A DNA stretch of 64,000 nucleotides from Candidatus Peregrinibacteria bacterium (GCA_026395515.1 JAPLYN010000005.1:485521-549520), one strand, 5' to 3'. Shown: positions 1-9,537, numbered from the stretch's first letter. Made by a program: numbers and translations. Notes: a model not told the origin generated them from the sequence alone.

Positions 1-2
1 AT

Positions 3-809
3 TCCACCCCAGATATGAAAAAAATAGATCCATCAACGCTAAAACCAGCACAAGCAAACATCCAATTGGATCAAATCTTATTAACCAGCGTAAACAGTAC
101 AAACACTCAATTTTTTCAAGGTAACACCTTGGAATTCGACGTTTACTTAGAAAGGACCGACCTCAATTTAAAAGAAAATAAAAAATATGACATTGAAATG
201 CCTTTAACCTCAGACCTTCCTTTGGCACTTCAACCTAAACTTATGTACCTCAGCGACGTAAATGACACCAACCCTGAAAGTGGTTCAATGTGCGATAGGC
301 CCCGCTTCCCACACCGTTGCAACGAGACTCTCAGCGCAGCTGATATGAAACTCGGCTCAAAAGATTATCTATTAAAAATAACTTTCGAAGACGACAGCTA
401 CGTTGCTAAAAAAATTAGTGTAAAAATTCCGACTCCCCTATCTCAACCTGAGATAACTTTTCCATTAGAAAATACTAAAGTTCAAAACACTAAATTCAAT
501 GTGAGCTTCAAGGACGTTGGAGCAGATACCTATGATGTTTCCGCTACAATGTGTGAAGAGTATAAAAACGACGGTATCAATCCTTGTCTCAACGAAGTAA
601 CATACAATTTAAAACGTAGCGGTAACACTTTCACTGCAGAGAACGCCACCGTTGAAGTCAAAAACGGACAAATTACGGTAAAATCAAACCTACCAATCTC
701 CTTCGCTTTAGATATGTCCTACACCATCATTGCCACAACAAGCGGCAAAAATTCCGATAGCGTAAAGACTTTGCTCAGAACAAGCGCTACCAAACAATTC
801 AAGAAATAG
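3..809 (+). CDS. Exported or surface protein, 5' end outside the window
   Basis: The reading frame is open to the left edge of the window, so the ATG at 15 is probably internal and the gene starts upstream; no signal peptide follows that ATG. What is visible is a beta-rich, Thr/Ser/Asn-rich protein of about 268 residues. A segment rich in alternating hydrophobic residues after a PxxxQPEITFP-type linker looks like an Ig- or FN3-like domain. Two pairs of cysteines (about residues 93 and 106, then 181 and 191, counted from the ATG at 15) could form disulfides, which would fit an extracytoplasmic location. I do not recognise a family. It converges on a small lipoprotein gene. Confidence 0.6.
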   Translation, partial: STPDMKKIDPSTLKPAQANIQLDQILLTSVNSTNTQFFQGNTLEFDVYLERTDLNLKENKKYDIEMPLTSDLPLALQPKLMYLSDVNDTNPESGSMCDRPRFPHRCNETLSAADMKLGSKDYLLKITFEDDSYVAKKISVKIPTPLSQPEITFPLENTKVQNTKFNVSFKDVGADTYDVSATMCEEYKNDGINPCLNEVTYNLKRSGNTFTAENATVEVKNGQITVKSNLPISFALDMSYTIIATTSGKNSDSVKTLLRTSATKQFKK

Positions 810-828
810 GCAAAATCACAACTAAGGC

Positions 829-1032
829 TTAGCCCCTCGAGTCATCTTTTTGTTCCAAGACATCTGGATTAGATCCTGGCACGACGACTGGTTCTTTCAG
901 CATACCTGTAGGAGCATTATACTCAGCACCTGGAATAACATTAGTAGGATGGAGCTGTAAATTATCATTAGAAGATTGATCACAAGCACTGAATAACACC
1001 ACCGATAACAAAAATAAGAGAATTTTTTTCAT
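829..1032 (-). CDS. Small putative lipoprotein
   Basis: This encodes 67 residues. A classic lipoprotein signal is visible: MKK, a hydrophobic run, then FSAC with the lipidated cysteine at residue 17. The mature part is short, polar and proline-rich, with no recognisable domain. It would be anchored to the outer face of the cytoplasmic membrane. It stands alone, convergent with the exported protein upstream and divergent from purL. Function is unknown. Confidence 0.6.
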   Translation of the reverse strand: MKKILLFLLSVVLFSACDQSSNDNLQLHPTNVIPGAEYNAPTGMLKEPVVVPGSNPDVLEQKDDSRG

Positions 1033-1137
1033 AAAACTTTGAGATCAATCATTAATTTCCCTGCAGAAACTCTATCATACCTGTAAATAGAGAAAAAGTC
1101 GCCCAACACTGCAAAAAATAAATATTTAAGATTATAT

Positions 1138-1166
1138 TTGCCCCTCAATCTGAAAAATGTTATCTT
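1138..1166 (+). promoter_or_regulatory. purL promoter, leaderless type
   Basis: A -35 box TTGCCC (1138-1143), 17-base spacer and -10 box TATCTT (1161-1166) are followed after only 6 bases by the purL ATG at 1173. Transcription would start at or next to the start codon. No Shine-Dalgarno sequence is present. Confidence 0.55.
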
Positions 1167-1172
1167 TCAGGC

Positions 1173-4133
1173 ATGACACATCGCATCGAAGTTTTCACCA
1201 AGGTAAATGACAGCAAATCTGAATTAATGGCCAAAAAGCTGCAGTCTTGGGGATTTAAAGTATCCGCCACTGCTGTTGTCGAAGCCTACATCATCAACAA
1301 AGACTTCAATAAAAACGAACTCAAAGACATAGCCGAAATGCTTTCCAATCCAGTGAGCCAAAGATATGGCATCGACGAAGCCCAGAAAGAAATTCCTTTT
1401 GATTTTGCTTTAGAAATTGGCTTCCTGCCAGGTGTTACTGACAATATCGCCACAACTGCCCGCGAAAGTATCGAAGACTTCTTTAAAACTAAATTTGGAC
1501 CAGATGAAAGCGTTCACAGCTCCACTCTGCTTTTCATCAAAGGTGAACTTTCCGAAAAAGATGTTGAAACCATTGGAAACTCCATGGCCAACAGTCTCAT
1601 TCAAAGAATCACAGTCAAAACTCACGATAAATTCGCTGCTGATAACGGTATGGACGAAATTGTGCCAACTGTTCACCTCAAGAGTCACCCAGAAACAGAC
1701 AAAGTTAATTTAAATATTCCAGAAGAAGAATTACTAAAACTCGGCAAAGAAGGAATCACAGATAAGGATGGAACACGCCGCGGACCGCTAGCTCTTGAGA
1801 AAGATCAGCTCGATGTAATCAAAGATTATTTCACCAAAGAAAATCGCGAACCAAACGATATTGAAATCGAATCTCTCGCTCAAACTTGGTCTGAACACTG
1901 CAAACACACTATCTTCGCCGCTAAAATTGATGACAACGAAGACGGCTTATACAAGGGCTATATCAAACGTGCCACGAACGATATCCGCAAAGCAAAAGGA
2001 GACAAAGATTTCTGCGTTTCCGTATTTTCCGATAATGCCGGAGGAATTATTTTCGACGAAAATTGGATAGTTACCGATAAAGCTGAAACTCATAATAGCC
2101 CATCCGCTCTCGATCCATTCGGCGGTGCCATCACTGGTATCATCGGCGTAAATCGCGACTGTCTTGGCTTCGGAAAAGGCGCAAAACCTGTAATTAATAA
2201 ATATGGATTCTGCGTCGGAAATCCTTTTGATAAAGAACCGATTTACCGCGACGCTAAGCTCACAAATGCCGCTCTTTCTCCTCATAGAATTCTCGAAGGC
2301 GTCATTGAAGGTGTAAACGCCGGTGGTAACTGCAGCGGTATTCCTACTCCTCAAGGTTTCGTTTATTTCAATGATGGATATAAAGGAAAACCTCTGATTT
2401 TCGTAGGAACAGTAGGACTTATCCCAAGAAAAATTAATGGTAAAAATAGCTGGGAAAAGAAAGCTCAACCAGGAGATAAAATTGTGATTATTGGCGGACG
2501 TGTGGGTCTCGATGGAGTACATGGAGCGACTTTTTCTTCTGAAGCTCTGACCTCGGGAAGTCCAGCAACAGCCGTACAAATCGGCGATCCGATTACCCAG
2601 AAAAAATTCTCAGATGCAATTGTGAAAGAAGCCCGCGACCTAAATCTCTACAACAGCATTACTGATAATGGTGCTGGAGGTATTTCTTGTTCTGTCCCGG
2701 AAATGGCTAAAGAATGCGGCGGATGCGTAGTAGATCTTGAAAAAGTTCCTCTCAAATATCCAAACCTTTCTCCATGGCAAATCTGGATTAGTGAGTCTCA
2801 GGAAAGAATGACTCTCTCCATTCCATCAGAAAAATTAGCCGAATTTGAAGCCCTCATGGCAAAGCGTGGCGTAGAATCCACTGTCATTGGTGAATTCACA
2901 GATAACGGACGCTGCTTAGTGAAATTCAATGGCACTCCAATTATGGACTTGGAAATGAATTTCCTCCATGACGGATTACCTCGCAAGATCCTCAAAACTA
3001 CTTATACAAAACCAACAAATCCAGAACCAGAGTTTAATCAGCCATCAGATCTTACTCAGACTTTGACTGAAATGCTTGCTCGTCCAAATATTTGCAGCTA
3101 CGAAGATATCAGCACTCAATATGATCATAATGTACAAGGTGGCACGATCGTAAAACCACTTCAAGGAAAGGGTCGTGTGAATGGCGTCGCTTCAGTCACT
3201 AAGCCACTTCCAGAAAGCAATAGAGGTGTAATTTGTTCTCAGGGACTTAATCCAATTTATTCTGAAATTGATACTTACCATATGGCCGCTTGCGCCATCG
3301 ATACAGCTGTAAGAAATGTAATCGCCATCGGGGGAACTCTCGATCACTTAGCACTTATGGATAATTTCTGTTGGTGCAGCTCAAACGAAGCAGAAAGACT
3401 CGGACAATTAAAAGCTGCTTGTGAAGCCGTTTATGAATATGCCGTGGCTTATGGCACACCATACATTTCCGGTAAAGACTCAATGTTTAACGACTTCAAA
3501 GGATTTGATAAAGACGGCAATCCAATCAAGATTTCTGTTCCACCAACACTTTTAATTTCTTCACTCGGCGTACTCGATGATCTCACTCTCGCCGTTTCCT
3601 TAGATCCAAAATTTGCTGGAGATTTAGTTTATATTTTAGGCGAAACAAAAGATGAATTAGGAGGCAGCGAATATTTTGCTTCACAAAAAGTCATTGGAAA
3701 TTCTGTTCCAAAAGTAGACACAAAATCTGCAATTTCACTTTATCGCGCTTTCCGCACCGCCGTAGAAAAACGCCTAATTGCCTCAGCCCTAAGCCCACAA
3801 TTCGGTGGACTAGGAGTTACTTTGGCAAAGAAAGCTATAGCCGGACAGCTCGGAATGGAAATTGATTTAGGCAAAATTCCAGGCGCAAAAAATATCACTC
3901 GCCTAGATCACCTACTATTCTCAGAAACTCAATCTCGCTTCATCGTTACGATAAATCCAAAGAATAAAGAAGAATTCGAAAAGAACTTTGCTGGCCTTAC
4001 TCTAGCCCAAATCGGCGTGATCAATGCTGACCAAAATTTCGTTCTAAAAAATGGCGACAAAGTAATTGTAAAAACTAATATTTCAAATCTCGACCAATCT
4101 TACCGCAAAACTTTTAATCGCTTTGCAGAATAA
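1173..4133 (+). CDS. purL: Phosphoribosylformylglycinamidine synthase, large subunit
   Basis: PurL catalyses the fourth step of de novo purine synthesis, ATP-dependent amination of FGAR to FGAM, using ammonia from the glutaminase PurQ. At 986 residues it is longer than the small PurL type (about 740), and it does not include the glutaminase, which is encoded by the next gene. The first 190 residues look like two PurS-like units (each beginning with a beta strand and ending near an NPVSQR- or NSLIQR-type segment), so a separate PurS may not be needed. The catalytic SEHCKH motif lies at 240-245, followed by two AIRS-like ATP-binding halves with GGNCSGIP, DNGAGG and SGKDSM motifs. Stop and purQ start are separated by two bases, so the two are cotranscribed. 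Confidence 0.93.
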   Translation: MTHRIEVFTKVNDSKSELMAKKLQSWGFKVSATAVVEAYIINKDFNKNELKDIAEMLSNPVSQRYGIDEAQKEIPFDFALEIGFLPGVTDNIATTARESIEDFFKTKFGPDESVHSSTLLFIKGELSEKDVETIGNSMANSLIQRITVKTHDKFAADNGMDEIVPTVHLKSHPETDKVNLNIPEEELLKLGKEGITDKDGTRRGPLALEKDQLDVIKDYFTKENREPNDIEIESLAQTWSEHCKHTIFAAKIDDNEDGLYKGYIKRATNDIRKAKGDKDFCVSVFSDNAGGIIFDENWIVTDKAETHNSPSALDPFGGAITGIIGVNRDCLGFGKGAKPVINKYGFCVGNPFDKEPIYRDAKLTNAALSPHRILEGVIEGVNAGGNCSGIPTPQGFVYFNDGYKGKPLIFVGTVGLIPRKINGKNSWEKKAQPGDKIVIIGGRVGLDGVHGATFSSEALTSGSPATAVQIGDPITQKKFSDAIVKEARDLNLYNSITDNGAGGISCSVPEMAKECGGCVVDLEKVPLKYPNLSPWQIWISESQERMTLSIPSEKLAEFEALMAKRGVESTVIGEFTDNGRCLVKFNGTPIMDLEMNFLHDGLPRKILKTTYTKPTNPEPEFNQPSDLTQTLTEMLARPNICSYEDISTQYDHNVQGGTIVKPLQGKGRVNGVASVTKPLPESNRGVICSQGLNPIYSEIDTYHMAACAIDTAVRNVIAIGGTLDHLALMDNFCWCSSNEAERLGQLKAACEAVYEYAVAYGTPYISGKDSMFNDFKGFDKDGNPIKISVPPTLLISSLGVLDDLTLAVSLDPKFAGDLVYILGETKDELGGSEYFASQKVIGNSVPKVDTKSAISLYRAFRTAVEKRLIASALSPQFGGLGVTLAKKAIAGQLGMEIDLGKIPGAKNITRLDHLLFSETQSRFIVTINPKNKEEFEKNFAGLTLAQIGVINADQNFVLKNGDKVIVKTNISNLDQSYRKTFNRFAE

Positions 4134-4135
4134 CT

Positions 4136-4939
4136 ATGAAACCAAAAATTCTCGTCATCACCGGCTACGGCATCAACTGCGAAGAAGAAACCGCAAAGTG
4201 TTTTAATTGGGTTGGTGGCGAATCTGAAATTGTACACGTAAATGACATCATCGATGGCAGCCATAAGCTAAAAAACTATCAAATTATCGCCTTCCCTGGT
4301 GGATTCTCATACGGCGACGACACCGGTTCCGGCAATGCTCTCGCCAATAAAATCAGAAACAATTTAAAAGAAGATCTACTTACTTATCTCAAAGAAGACA
4401 AACTCGTAATCGGCATCTGCAACGGTATGCAAATTATGGCTAACCTTGGGCTTATTCCAGCCACTGACATGAAATATGGAGAACGCCAAGCCGCCCTCAT
4501 GCGCAACCAACACGTGAGCCTCGAATGTCGCTGGATTCACGTGAAAAATGTTTCTCAGAAATGTGTTTGGACTAAGGGAGTAGAAATGATGCACCTCCCA
4601 ATTTCTCACGGTGAAGGAAATTTTTATGTAGAACCTGCGACCCTAGAAAAAATGAAAGCCAATGATCAGATAGTATTCAAATTCGTAAACGAAGACGGCA
4701 CTCCAGCCAACAATAAATTCCCTGCTAATCCAAACGGCGCGATGGAAGACATCACCGGCGTTTGCGATCCTACGGGAAAAGTTTTTGCTCTCATGCCACA
4801 TCCTGAACGTTTCAATTCTTGGACTAACGAAGACGGCTGGGAACTAAAAAAAGAACAACTTATCCGCGAAGGTAAACCATTCCCAGCTGAAGGAGACGGC
4901 CTAAAAATTCTTCGCAACGGAATAAACTACTTCAACTAA
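4136..4939 (+). CDS. purQ: Phosphoribosylformylglycinamidine synthase, glutaminase subunit
   Basis: This class I glutamine amidotransferase of 267 residues supplies ammonia to PurL. The nucleophile is Cys95 in GICNGMQ; the oxyanion strand is PGGFSYGDD (54-62); the catalytic His/Glu pair is in MPHPER near residue 221. It is about 40 residues longer than B. subtilis-type PurQ and resembles the glutaminase domain of large PurL enzymes, which matches the large-type PurL upstream. It sits two bases after purL and is probably translationally coupled to it. Confidence 0.93.
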   Translation: MKPKILVITGYGINCEEETAKCFNWVGGESEIVHVNDIIDGSHKLKNYQIIAFPGGFSYGDDTGSGNALANKIRNNLKEDLLTYLKEDKLVIGICNGMQIMANLGLIPATDMKYGERQAALMRNQHVSLECRWIHVKNVSQKCVWTKGVEMMHLPISHGEGNFYVEPATLEKMKANDQIVFKFVNEDGTPANNKFPANPNGAMEDITGVCDPTGKVFALMPHPERFNSWTNEDGWELKKEQLIREGKPFPAEGDGLKILRNGINYFN

Positions 4940-4959
4940 AACTCTCCGCCGCTACCAGA

Positions 4960-4987
4960 TTGACAAAACTGCTAGGAGGCCTACAAT
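4960..4987 (+). promoter_or_regulatory. Sigma70-type promoter for the 5008 deacylase gene
   Basis: A consensus -35 TTGACA (4960-4965), 16-base spacer and -10 TACAAT (4982-4987) give a predicted start near 4994, about 14 bases before the ATG. The short leader contains an inverted repeat (TAGACT and AGTCTA, around 4986-5007). The AGGAGG inside the spacer is upstream of the transcript and cannot act as a ribosome-binding site. Confidence 0.65.
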
Positions 4988-5007
4988 AGACTCTTTAAGT
5001 AAAGTCT

Positions 5008-5994
5008 ATGTCTCTTAATATTCCCAATCTAGAAGATATCTCCAAAGGTGCAAACACCTTAAGAAATGCTGAATTGAATGGTGTAAGAGGCGTAATGGAA
5101 ATCAAAGGGCAAAAGCCAGGTCCTAGACTCTATCTCGGCACCGGAACTCATGGTGACGAATGGATAGGCAGCGGTTTAGTGGTGCCATTTTTGAAACAAG
5201 AACTTCAACTCGTTCGTGGTTCTATAGTCATTGCTATCAATAATCTTTTAGCTTTCGATAAAAGAGTTAGAAAATTACCAAACGGCCAAAATTTCAATCG
5301 TATGCCAGCCGACATTATGGAAAGGCCTCGCAAGGAATGGACTGCTATACGTATGCAAGCACTCAAAAATTCTGGTGCTCTCGACGCCACACACGGTTTC
5401 GACGCGCACACAGTTGTAAATCAATGCGACCCAATGACCTTACACATTAAAGGTCGTACAGACTTTGGCAAACTGATAGGTATCCAGGATCATATTACAA
5501 ATATTGTTGAGCATCACTATGTAGAACCAGGATCTGTACCACTTCTAGCTTTCGGTAATTTTATCGGTGGCGTGGAAAATAATGATGTACCAGTAATTGA
5601 AGTCGAAGGAGGCGGACCACACAATGATCCTAGAATAATAATTGGTTTAATTAATGGATTGGTAGCGACCTTAATGGAATTAGAAATGATAGACGGAAGA
5701 CACGTTGAAGAAAGCCCAATAACTAAAAGAGAATACAAAATTATAGGTTCACAAAAACTTTCTACCGATTACGAAGTGGTTCACGAATATGGTCAATACC
5801 AACAGATGAAAGTTGGAGAATTAATTGCTCGCGACACCACAGAAAAAAATTCTGACATTTTAGCTCAACCAAACCGCACCCTAATTTTTCCTTTACCTGA
5901 AGGCCGAATCACTACTACCAGTGATGATGAATTTTTCTATTCTGAACCTGCGAGAATCACTCAAATCCAAGGAATCAGAGCGAGACTAAAATAA
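5008..5994 (+). CDS. AstE/AspA-family zinc deacylase (M14-like)
   Basis: The 328-residue protein has the zinc-site pattern of the succinylglutamate desuccinylase/aspartoacylase branch of M14 carboxypeptidase-like enzymes: GTHGDEW with His48 and Glu51 as likely ligands, NFNR (95-98) as the substrate carboxylate site, and the third ligand His134 in FDAHT. A later EVEGGG segment probably holds the catalytic Glu. Members remove acyl groups from small molecules or peptides; the substrate cannot be told from sequence. No signal peptide is seen, so it is cytoplasmic. It has its own promoter and no obvious pathway partner nearby. Confidence 0.75.
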   Translation: MSLNIPNLEDISKGANTLRNAELNGVRGVMEIKGQKPGPRLYLGTGTHGDEWIGSGLVVPFLKQELQLVRGSIVIAINNLLAFDKRVRKLPNGQNFNRMPADIMERPRKEWTAIRMQALKNSGALDATHGFDAHTVVNQCDPMTLHIKGRTDFGKLIGIQDHITNIVEHHYVEPGSVPLLAFGNFIGGVENNDVPVIEVEGGGPHNDPRIIIGLINGLVATLMELEMIDGRHVEESPITKREYKIIGSQKLSTDYEVVHEYGQYQQMKVGELIARDTTEKNSDILAQPNRTLIFPLPEGRITTTSDDEFFYSEPARITQIQGIRARLK

Positions 5995-5998
5995 ACTA

Positions 5999-6007
5999 TG
6001 CTATAAT
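5999..6007 (+). promoter_or_regulatory. Extended -10 promoter element
   Basis: TG-C-TATAAT forms an extended -10 element 23 bases before the ATG at 6031. No convincing -35 box is seen, as expected for this promoter class. Confidence 0.45.
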
Positions 6008-6030
6008 CCAAGCATACTTTATTTTTCCCT

Positions 6031-6345
6031 ATGGAACCAATTCTCATTTCCCACGAAATCACTAAAACAAACTTCCTCACTAAATTCACTCTCGTACTTT
6101 TCGGCATTCTCTCCACTAGCATTATTTTTGCTATCACTTTGAAACTATTCCAAATTCCGGGAATCTGGATTGGCCTAGCCATCTGTATAATTCTAATTGG
6201 ATTGGCACTCAAATATAAAAAACCCGGAAGCTATCTCCGCTTCATAGCCTGGAGCATGCTCGGCACTATTATTGCCTTCACTATCATCTATTTTGTAGGC
6301 CTAAACTACGCTCAAAGCACCCTAGACGGGTTTCAGACGAAGTAA
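6031..6345 (+). CDS. Small membrane protein of unknown function
   Basis: The 104-residue protein has three hydrophobic segments (about residues 21-43, 46-61 and 69-91) that would span the membrane, with a short polar N-terminus and C-terminus. No family motif is recognised. It follows an extended -10 promoter and converges with the gene at 6362 with a gap of 16 bases. Confidence 0.55.
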   Translation: MEPILISHEITKTNFLTKFTLVLFGILSTSIIFAITLKLFQIPGIWIGLAICIILIGLALKYKKPGSYLRFIAWSMLGTIIAFTIIYFVGLNYAQSTLDGFQTK

Positions 6346-6361
6346 GCAAAAGTTCCACAAC

Positions 6362-7099
6362 CTAATCCGCCCCCAATCTTTTAGATTCATCAACTGAAAC
6401 AAAAGAATTTTTCAGATCAATATTTGCCAATACTTTTTCCCATCCATTTTGAACCACAGCTTTCGCTAACAAAAATAAATTAGATAAATATAATCCAACT
6501 AACATTCTCTCATTCTTAGTTGATGGCTCCTCTTCGCCAAAATTTGAATTCGGATATTTGACCCTACAACTTTGCCCCTGATAACTATTATACTGGGCGC
6601 GATCCAATAAATCACCTGCACTATAATTTGAAACCTCTGGTCTAGCCGACGACTTGTAATCATCACGCATATTATTAGCATCTATCCATTCCTCTAATAA
6701 TGTAAAATCTATTTCAATATCTTCATTATCATCAAAAGCTAATACCCCCTCAATAAACTTAATCATCAAATTTAATTGATAAGCTTCCTGATCCTCCAAC
6801 GGCTCACCACCCTGTAATTTCAAAATTAACCTTTGAGCAGCTTCCATGGCCTCCCTAGTAACACTCTGGTAAATTTCCATTTTATCCAATTCTTCCATCA
6901 ACTCACTTGATCTATCAGATATTTCCATATTAATTCCAGATACAGCCAATTCATCCCTCAACCAAGAAACTATTCCTTCAGGTGTATCAAAAGCAGGAGA
7001 AACAAAAGAATCTATTCCCCGAGACCATTTAGAAAACAACACACCCTCATCTGTTTTCAACTTTCTAATTGGCAAATCTAATTCCTCTAAAGCACCCAT
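6362..7099 (-). CDS. Acidic helical protein of unknown function
   Basis: The 245-residue protein is acidic, predicted mostly helical, and has no signal peptide or membrane segment. There is one cysteine. I recognise no domain. It is on the same strand as ftsK and lies downstream of it, separated by about 58 bases containing a hairpin. Composition matches neighbouring genes and the frame is uninterrupted, which supports a real gene. Confidence 0.6.
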   Translation of the reverse strand: MGALEELDLPIRKLKTDEGVLFSKWSRGIDSFVSPAFDTPEGIVSWLRDELAVSGINMEISDRSSELMEELDKMEIYQSVTREAMEAAQRLILKLQGGEPLEDQEAYQLNLMIKFIEGVLAFDDNEDIEIDFTLLEEWIDANNMRDDYKSSARPEVSNYSAGDLLDRAQYNSYQGQSCRVKYPNSNFGEEEPSTKNERMLVGLYLSNLFLLAKAVVQNGWEKVLANIDLKNSFVSVDESKRLGAD

Positions 7100-7119
7100 T
7101 TAAGAATCGTTAAAAGGCA

Positions 7120-7139
7120 CCATTAAATCACATTAATGG
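7120..7139 (-). terminator. Weak intrinsic terminator candidate after ftsK
   Basis: Inverted repeat with 7-base arms (CCATTAA at 7120-7126, TTAATGG at 7133-7139). On the minus strand it follows the ftsK stop and is trailed by a short T-run. The stem is AT-rich and the T-run has only four bases, so termination may be partial. Confidence 0.35.
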
Positions 7140-7157
7140 AACAGTGTCAAGTCCACA

Positions 7158-9407
7158 CTATTCACTCAATATCTTCCTTGGCTTCGCACCATCTGCCGGA
7201 CCTACTACTCCGTTCTTTTCAAGGAGATCAATAAGACGAGCCGCTCTCGCATAGCCCAATTTCAAATGCCTCTGAAGCAAGCTAGCTGAAGCTTTTCTAG
7301 TCTGTATCACGAGCTGGAATGCCTGTTCATACATATCATCTTCTTCCGCACCATCACCAGCTGAAATCTTCGAATTTGGCACACCTACAAGGTTCTGTTT
7401 CGCTGTTTCCATACTCGTAATATTGTCATCATACTTCGGTTCAGTAGTAAGCTTCACACGATTTGTAACCTTTTCAATTTCATCCGTAGAAACGTAAATT
7501 CCCTGCACGCGCAAAGGCTTATTCATTCCCGGTGGCAAATAAAGCATATCTCCTCTTCCAAGCAAATCCTCCGCACCAATTCCATCCAAAATAGTTCTGG
7601 AATCGATAGAGCTACTTACCGCAAAAGAAATTCTTGAAGGAATGTTCGCCTTAATCAAACCAGTGATTACATCCACAGAAGGCCTCTGCGTAGCAATAAT
7701 TAAATGCATACCAACAGCACGAGCCATCTGAGCAATACGACAAATTGAAGCCTCCACTTCCTTACCAGCTGCCATCATCAAATCCGCCAACTCATCAATC
7801 ACCACAATAATTCTTGGCAATTTATTTATGCCACTAAGATCATTATATTCTCCAATATTTCTTACACGATGATGTGAAAGTTCACTATATCTACGTCCCA
7901 TTTCCGCCACCAACCAACGCAAAGCAATCGCTGCTTTCTCAGGATCTTGAATCACCGGAGTAAGCAAATGAGGAATACTATTATAAGAACTCAATTCCAC
8001 TCTCTTCGGATCCACCATAATTAATTTCAAATCTCTTGGTGAATTCTGATACAAAAGCGCCATCAAAAACACATTCATCGCCACAGATTTTCCACTACCA
8101 GTCGCACCGGCAATAAGCAAATGTGGCATGAGTTCCAAATTACCAATAATTGGCTTACCTGCAACATCTCTACCCAATGGTAAACTCAATTTAGACTTAC
8201 ATTCTCCAAACTCCGCAGATTCCAAAATTTCTCGCAAATACACCGTAGCTCTATTCTCACTTGGCACTTCAATACCCACCAAAGATTTACCAGGGATTGG
8301 CGCTTCAATACGAATTCTTTCCGCCGCCAAAGCCAAAGCCAAATCATTTTTCAAAGCAGTAATTTTCGACAACTTCACACCTTCATGCGGCTTCAAAGTA
8401 TATTGAATTACCGTCGGACCAACATTCACTTCATGCATGGTCACCTCAATTCCAAACTGAGACAATTTCTTTTTAATTTTATCCGCATTCGCCATCAGCA
8501 CATCATCATCCACCGTCACATTACTATCTCCAGTCTTGAGCAAATCAAGTGAAGGAAATTCCCACTCATATTCTTCCTGCTCAGCAGCTTTTTCGCTTTC
8601 AGAAAGCTCAGCCTCTACTTCTTTCGCTTTATCTTCATTAATAACAATTGTTGGCTTCTCATCTTCCTCCTTAGTGTCATTATCTTCAGCCATAATTATT
8701 CCACCATTCTTAGCCTTATTACCATTTGTAATATGAGATTTTCTAATCATAATTTCTGGCATCTCCTCATCATCTTCAGTATCAGCCACGCCCTTCTTTC
8801 CATTGAAAGCAAAACCAAAAAGACCTCTAGTAGGAGGCTCAATCTTTTTCTTCGATTCCTTCACCATCTCAATTTTAATCTGAGGAATAATGAAACCCAT
8901 TAACTCTCTCAAAGAAAGCTCGAAAACCAACATTAAAGAAATCAAAAAAGCTGCAATAAAAATAATTGTCGCAGTCACACGACCCACACCCAATACATCT
9001 AAAACCAAAAAGTTCGTCACAAAACCCACATACCCACCATACTTTCCAAGCGCTGCATAATCATGAATTCTATCTGGTGGAACTGAAAGATGAATAATAC
9101 TTAAAGCAGAAAAAAGCATGATTACCAATCCCACCAATCTCGCTGTACCAAAATTAACTTTCTTTGAGAAAAATAAAATTCCCGCAATCATAAAAAACAC
9201 TACCGGTACCAAAAACACACCCCAGCCAAAAACCGGAGCCAATAAATCAAAAACCCATCCAGTTCCAGGCAAATTAAAATCACTCTTTAAACTCAACACA
9301 GAAATAATACCTAAAGCTAAATAAATTATAGCCCAAATTTCTTTTGCGACTGACGGCTTAACTTTAATAGTCATGGCTGCCCGACGCCTTCTATGCCTTC
9401 TACCCAT
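7158..9407 (-). CDS. ftsK: DNA translocase FtsK/SpoIIIE
   Basis: FtsK pumps chromosomal DNA through the closing septum and helps resolve chromosome dimers. The 749-residue protein has four hydrophobic segments in the first 175 residues, a charged acidic linker (about 200-280), the alpha-beta translocase domain with Walker A GATGSGKS near residue 433 and Walker B VVIDELAD, and a C-terminal winged-helix gamma domain (about 685-749) that reads KOPS sequences. It diverges from gltX across a 136-base region. Length and domain order are standard. Confidence 0.95.
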   Translation of the reverse strand: MGRRHRRRRAAMTIKVKPSVAKEIWAIIYLALGIISVLSLKSDFNLPGTGWVFDLLAPVFGWGVFLVPVVFFMIAGILFFSKKVNFGTARLVGLVIMLFSALSIIHLSVPPDRIHDYAALGKYGGYVGFVTNFLVLDVLGVGRVTATIIFIAAFLISLMLVFELSLRELMGFIIPQIKIEMVKESKKKIEPPTRGLFGFAFNGKKGVADTEDDEEMPEIMIRKSHITNGNKAKNGGIIMAEDNDTKEEDEKPTIVINEDKAKEVEAELSESEKAAEQEEYEWEFPSLDLLKTGDSNVTVDDDVLMANADKIKKKLSQFGIEVTMHEVNVGPTVIQYTLKPHEGVKLSKITALKNDLALALAAERIRIEAPIPGKSLVGIEVPSENRATVYLREILESAEFGECKSKLSLPLGRDVAGKPIIGNLELMPHLLIAGATGSGKSVAMNVFLMALLYQNSPRDLKLIMVDPKRVELSSYNSIPHLLTPVIQDPEKAAIALRWLVAEMGRRYSELSHHRVRNIGEYNDLSGINKLPRIIVVIDELADLMMAAGKEVEASICRIAQMARAVGMHLIIATQRPSVDVITGLIKANIPSRISFAVSSSIDSRTILDGIGAEDLLGRGDMLYLPPGMNKPLRVQGIYVSTDEIEKVTNRVKLTTEPKYDDNITSMETAKQNLVGVPNSKISAGDGAEEDDMYEQAFQLVIQTRKASASLLQRHLKLGYARAARLIDLLEKNGVVGPADGAKPRKILSE

Positions 9408-9447
9408 TTTTGCAGGAACTTAAGGATTTCTTCGACCCTAGTACTAT

Positions 9448-9470
9448 AGCTAAAAAAGCTTTTTTTGGCT
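9448..9470. repeat. A/T-tract inverted repeat between ftsK and gltX
   Basis: Ten-base arms (AGCTAAAAAA at 9448-9457 and TTTTTTGGCT at 9461-9470, one G-T pair) surround a three-base loop. It lies between divergent genes, so it is more likely a bent or operator-like element than a terminator. Confidence 0.35.
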
Positions 9471-9509
9471 AGAGATCTAAGTGCGAATTTACACCTCCTT
9501 CAAATCTGT

Positions 9510-9537
9510 TTGCAGAAAATACTGTCTTCGCTATACT
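9510..9537 (+). promoter_or_regulatory. gltX promoter, leaderless type
   Basis: -35 TTGCAG (9510-9515), 16-base spacer, -10 TATACT (9532-9537), then 6 bases to the ATG at 9544. It places transcription start at the start codon and excludes the upstream in-frame GTG at 9481 as the real start. Confidence 0.6.

Noticed and set aside
1947..2579. 210-codon minus-strand frame
   Set aside because: It runs entirely opposite purL, whose protein is strongly conserved; a shadow frame.
4975..4980. AGGAGG as ribosome-binding site of the deacylase at 5008
   Set aside because: It lies between the -35 and -10 boxes, about 30 bases from the ATG, and would not be in the transcript.
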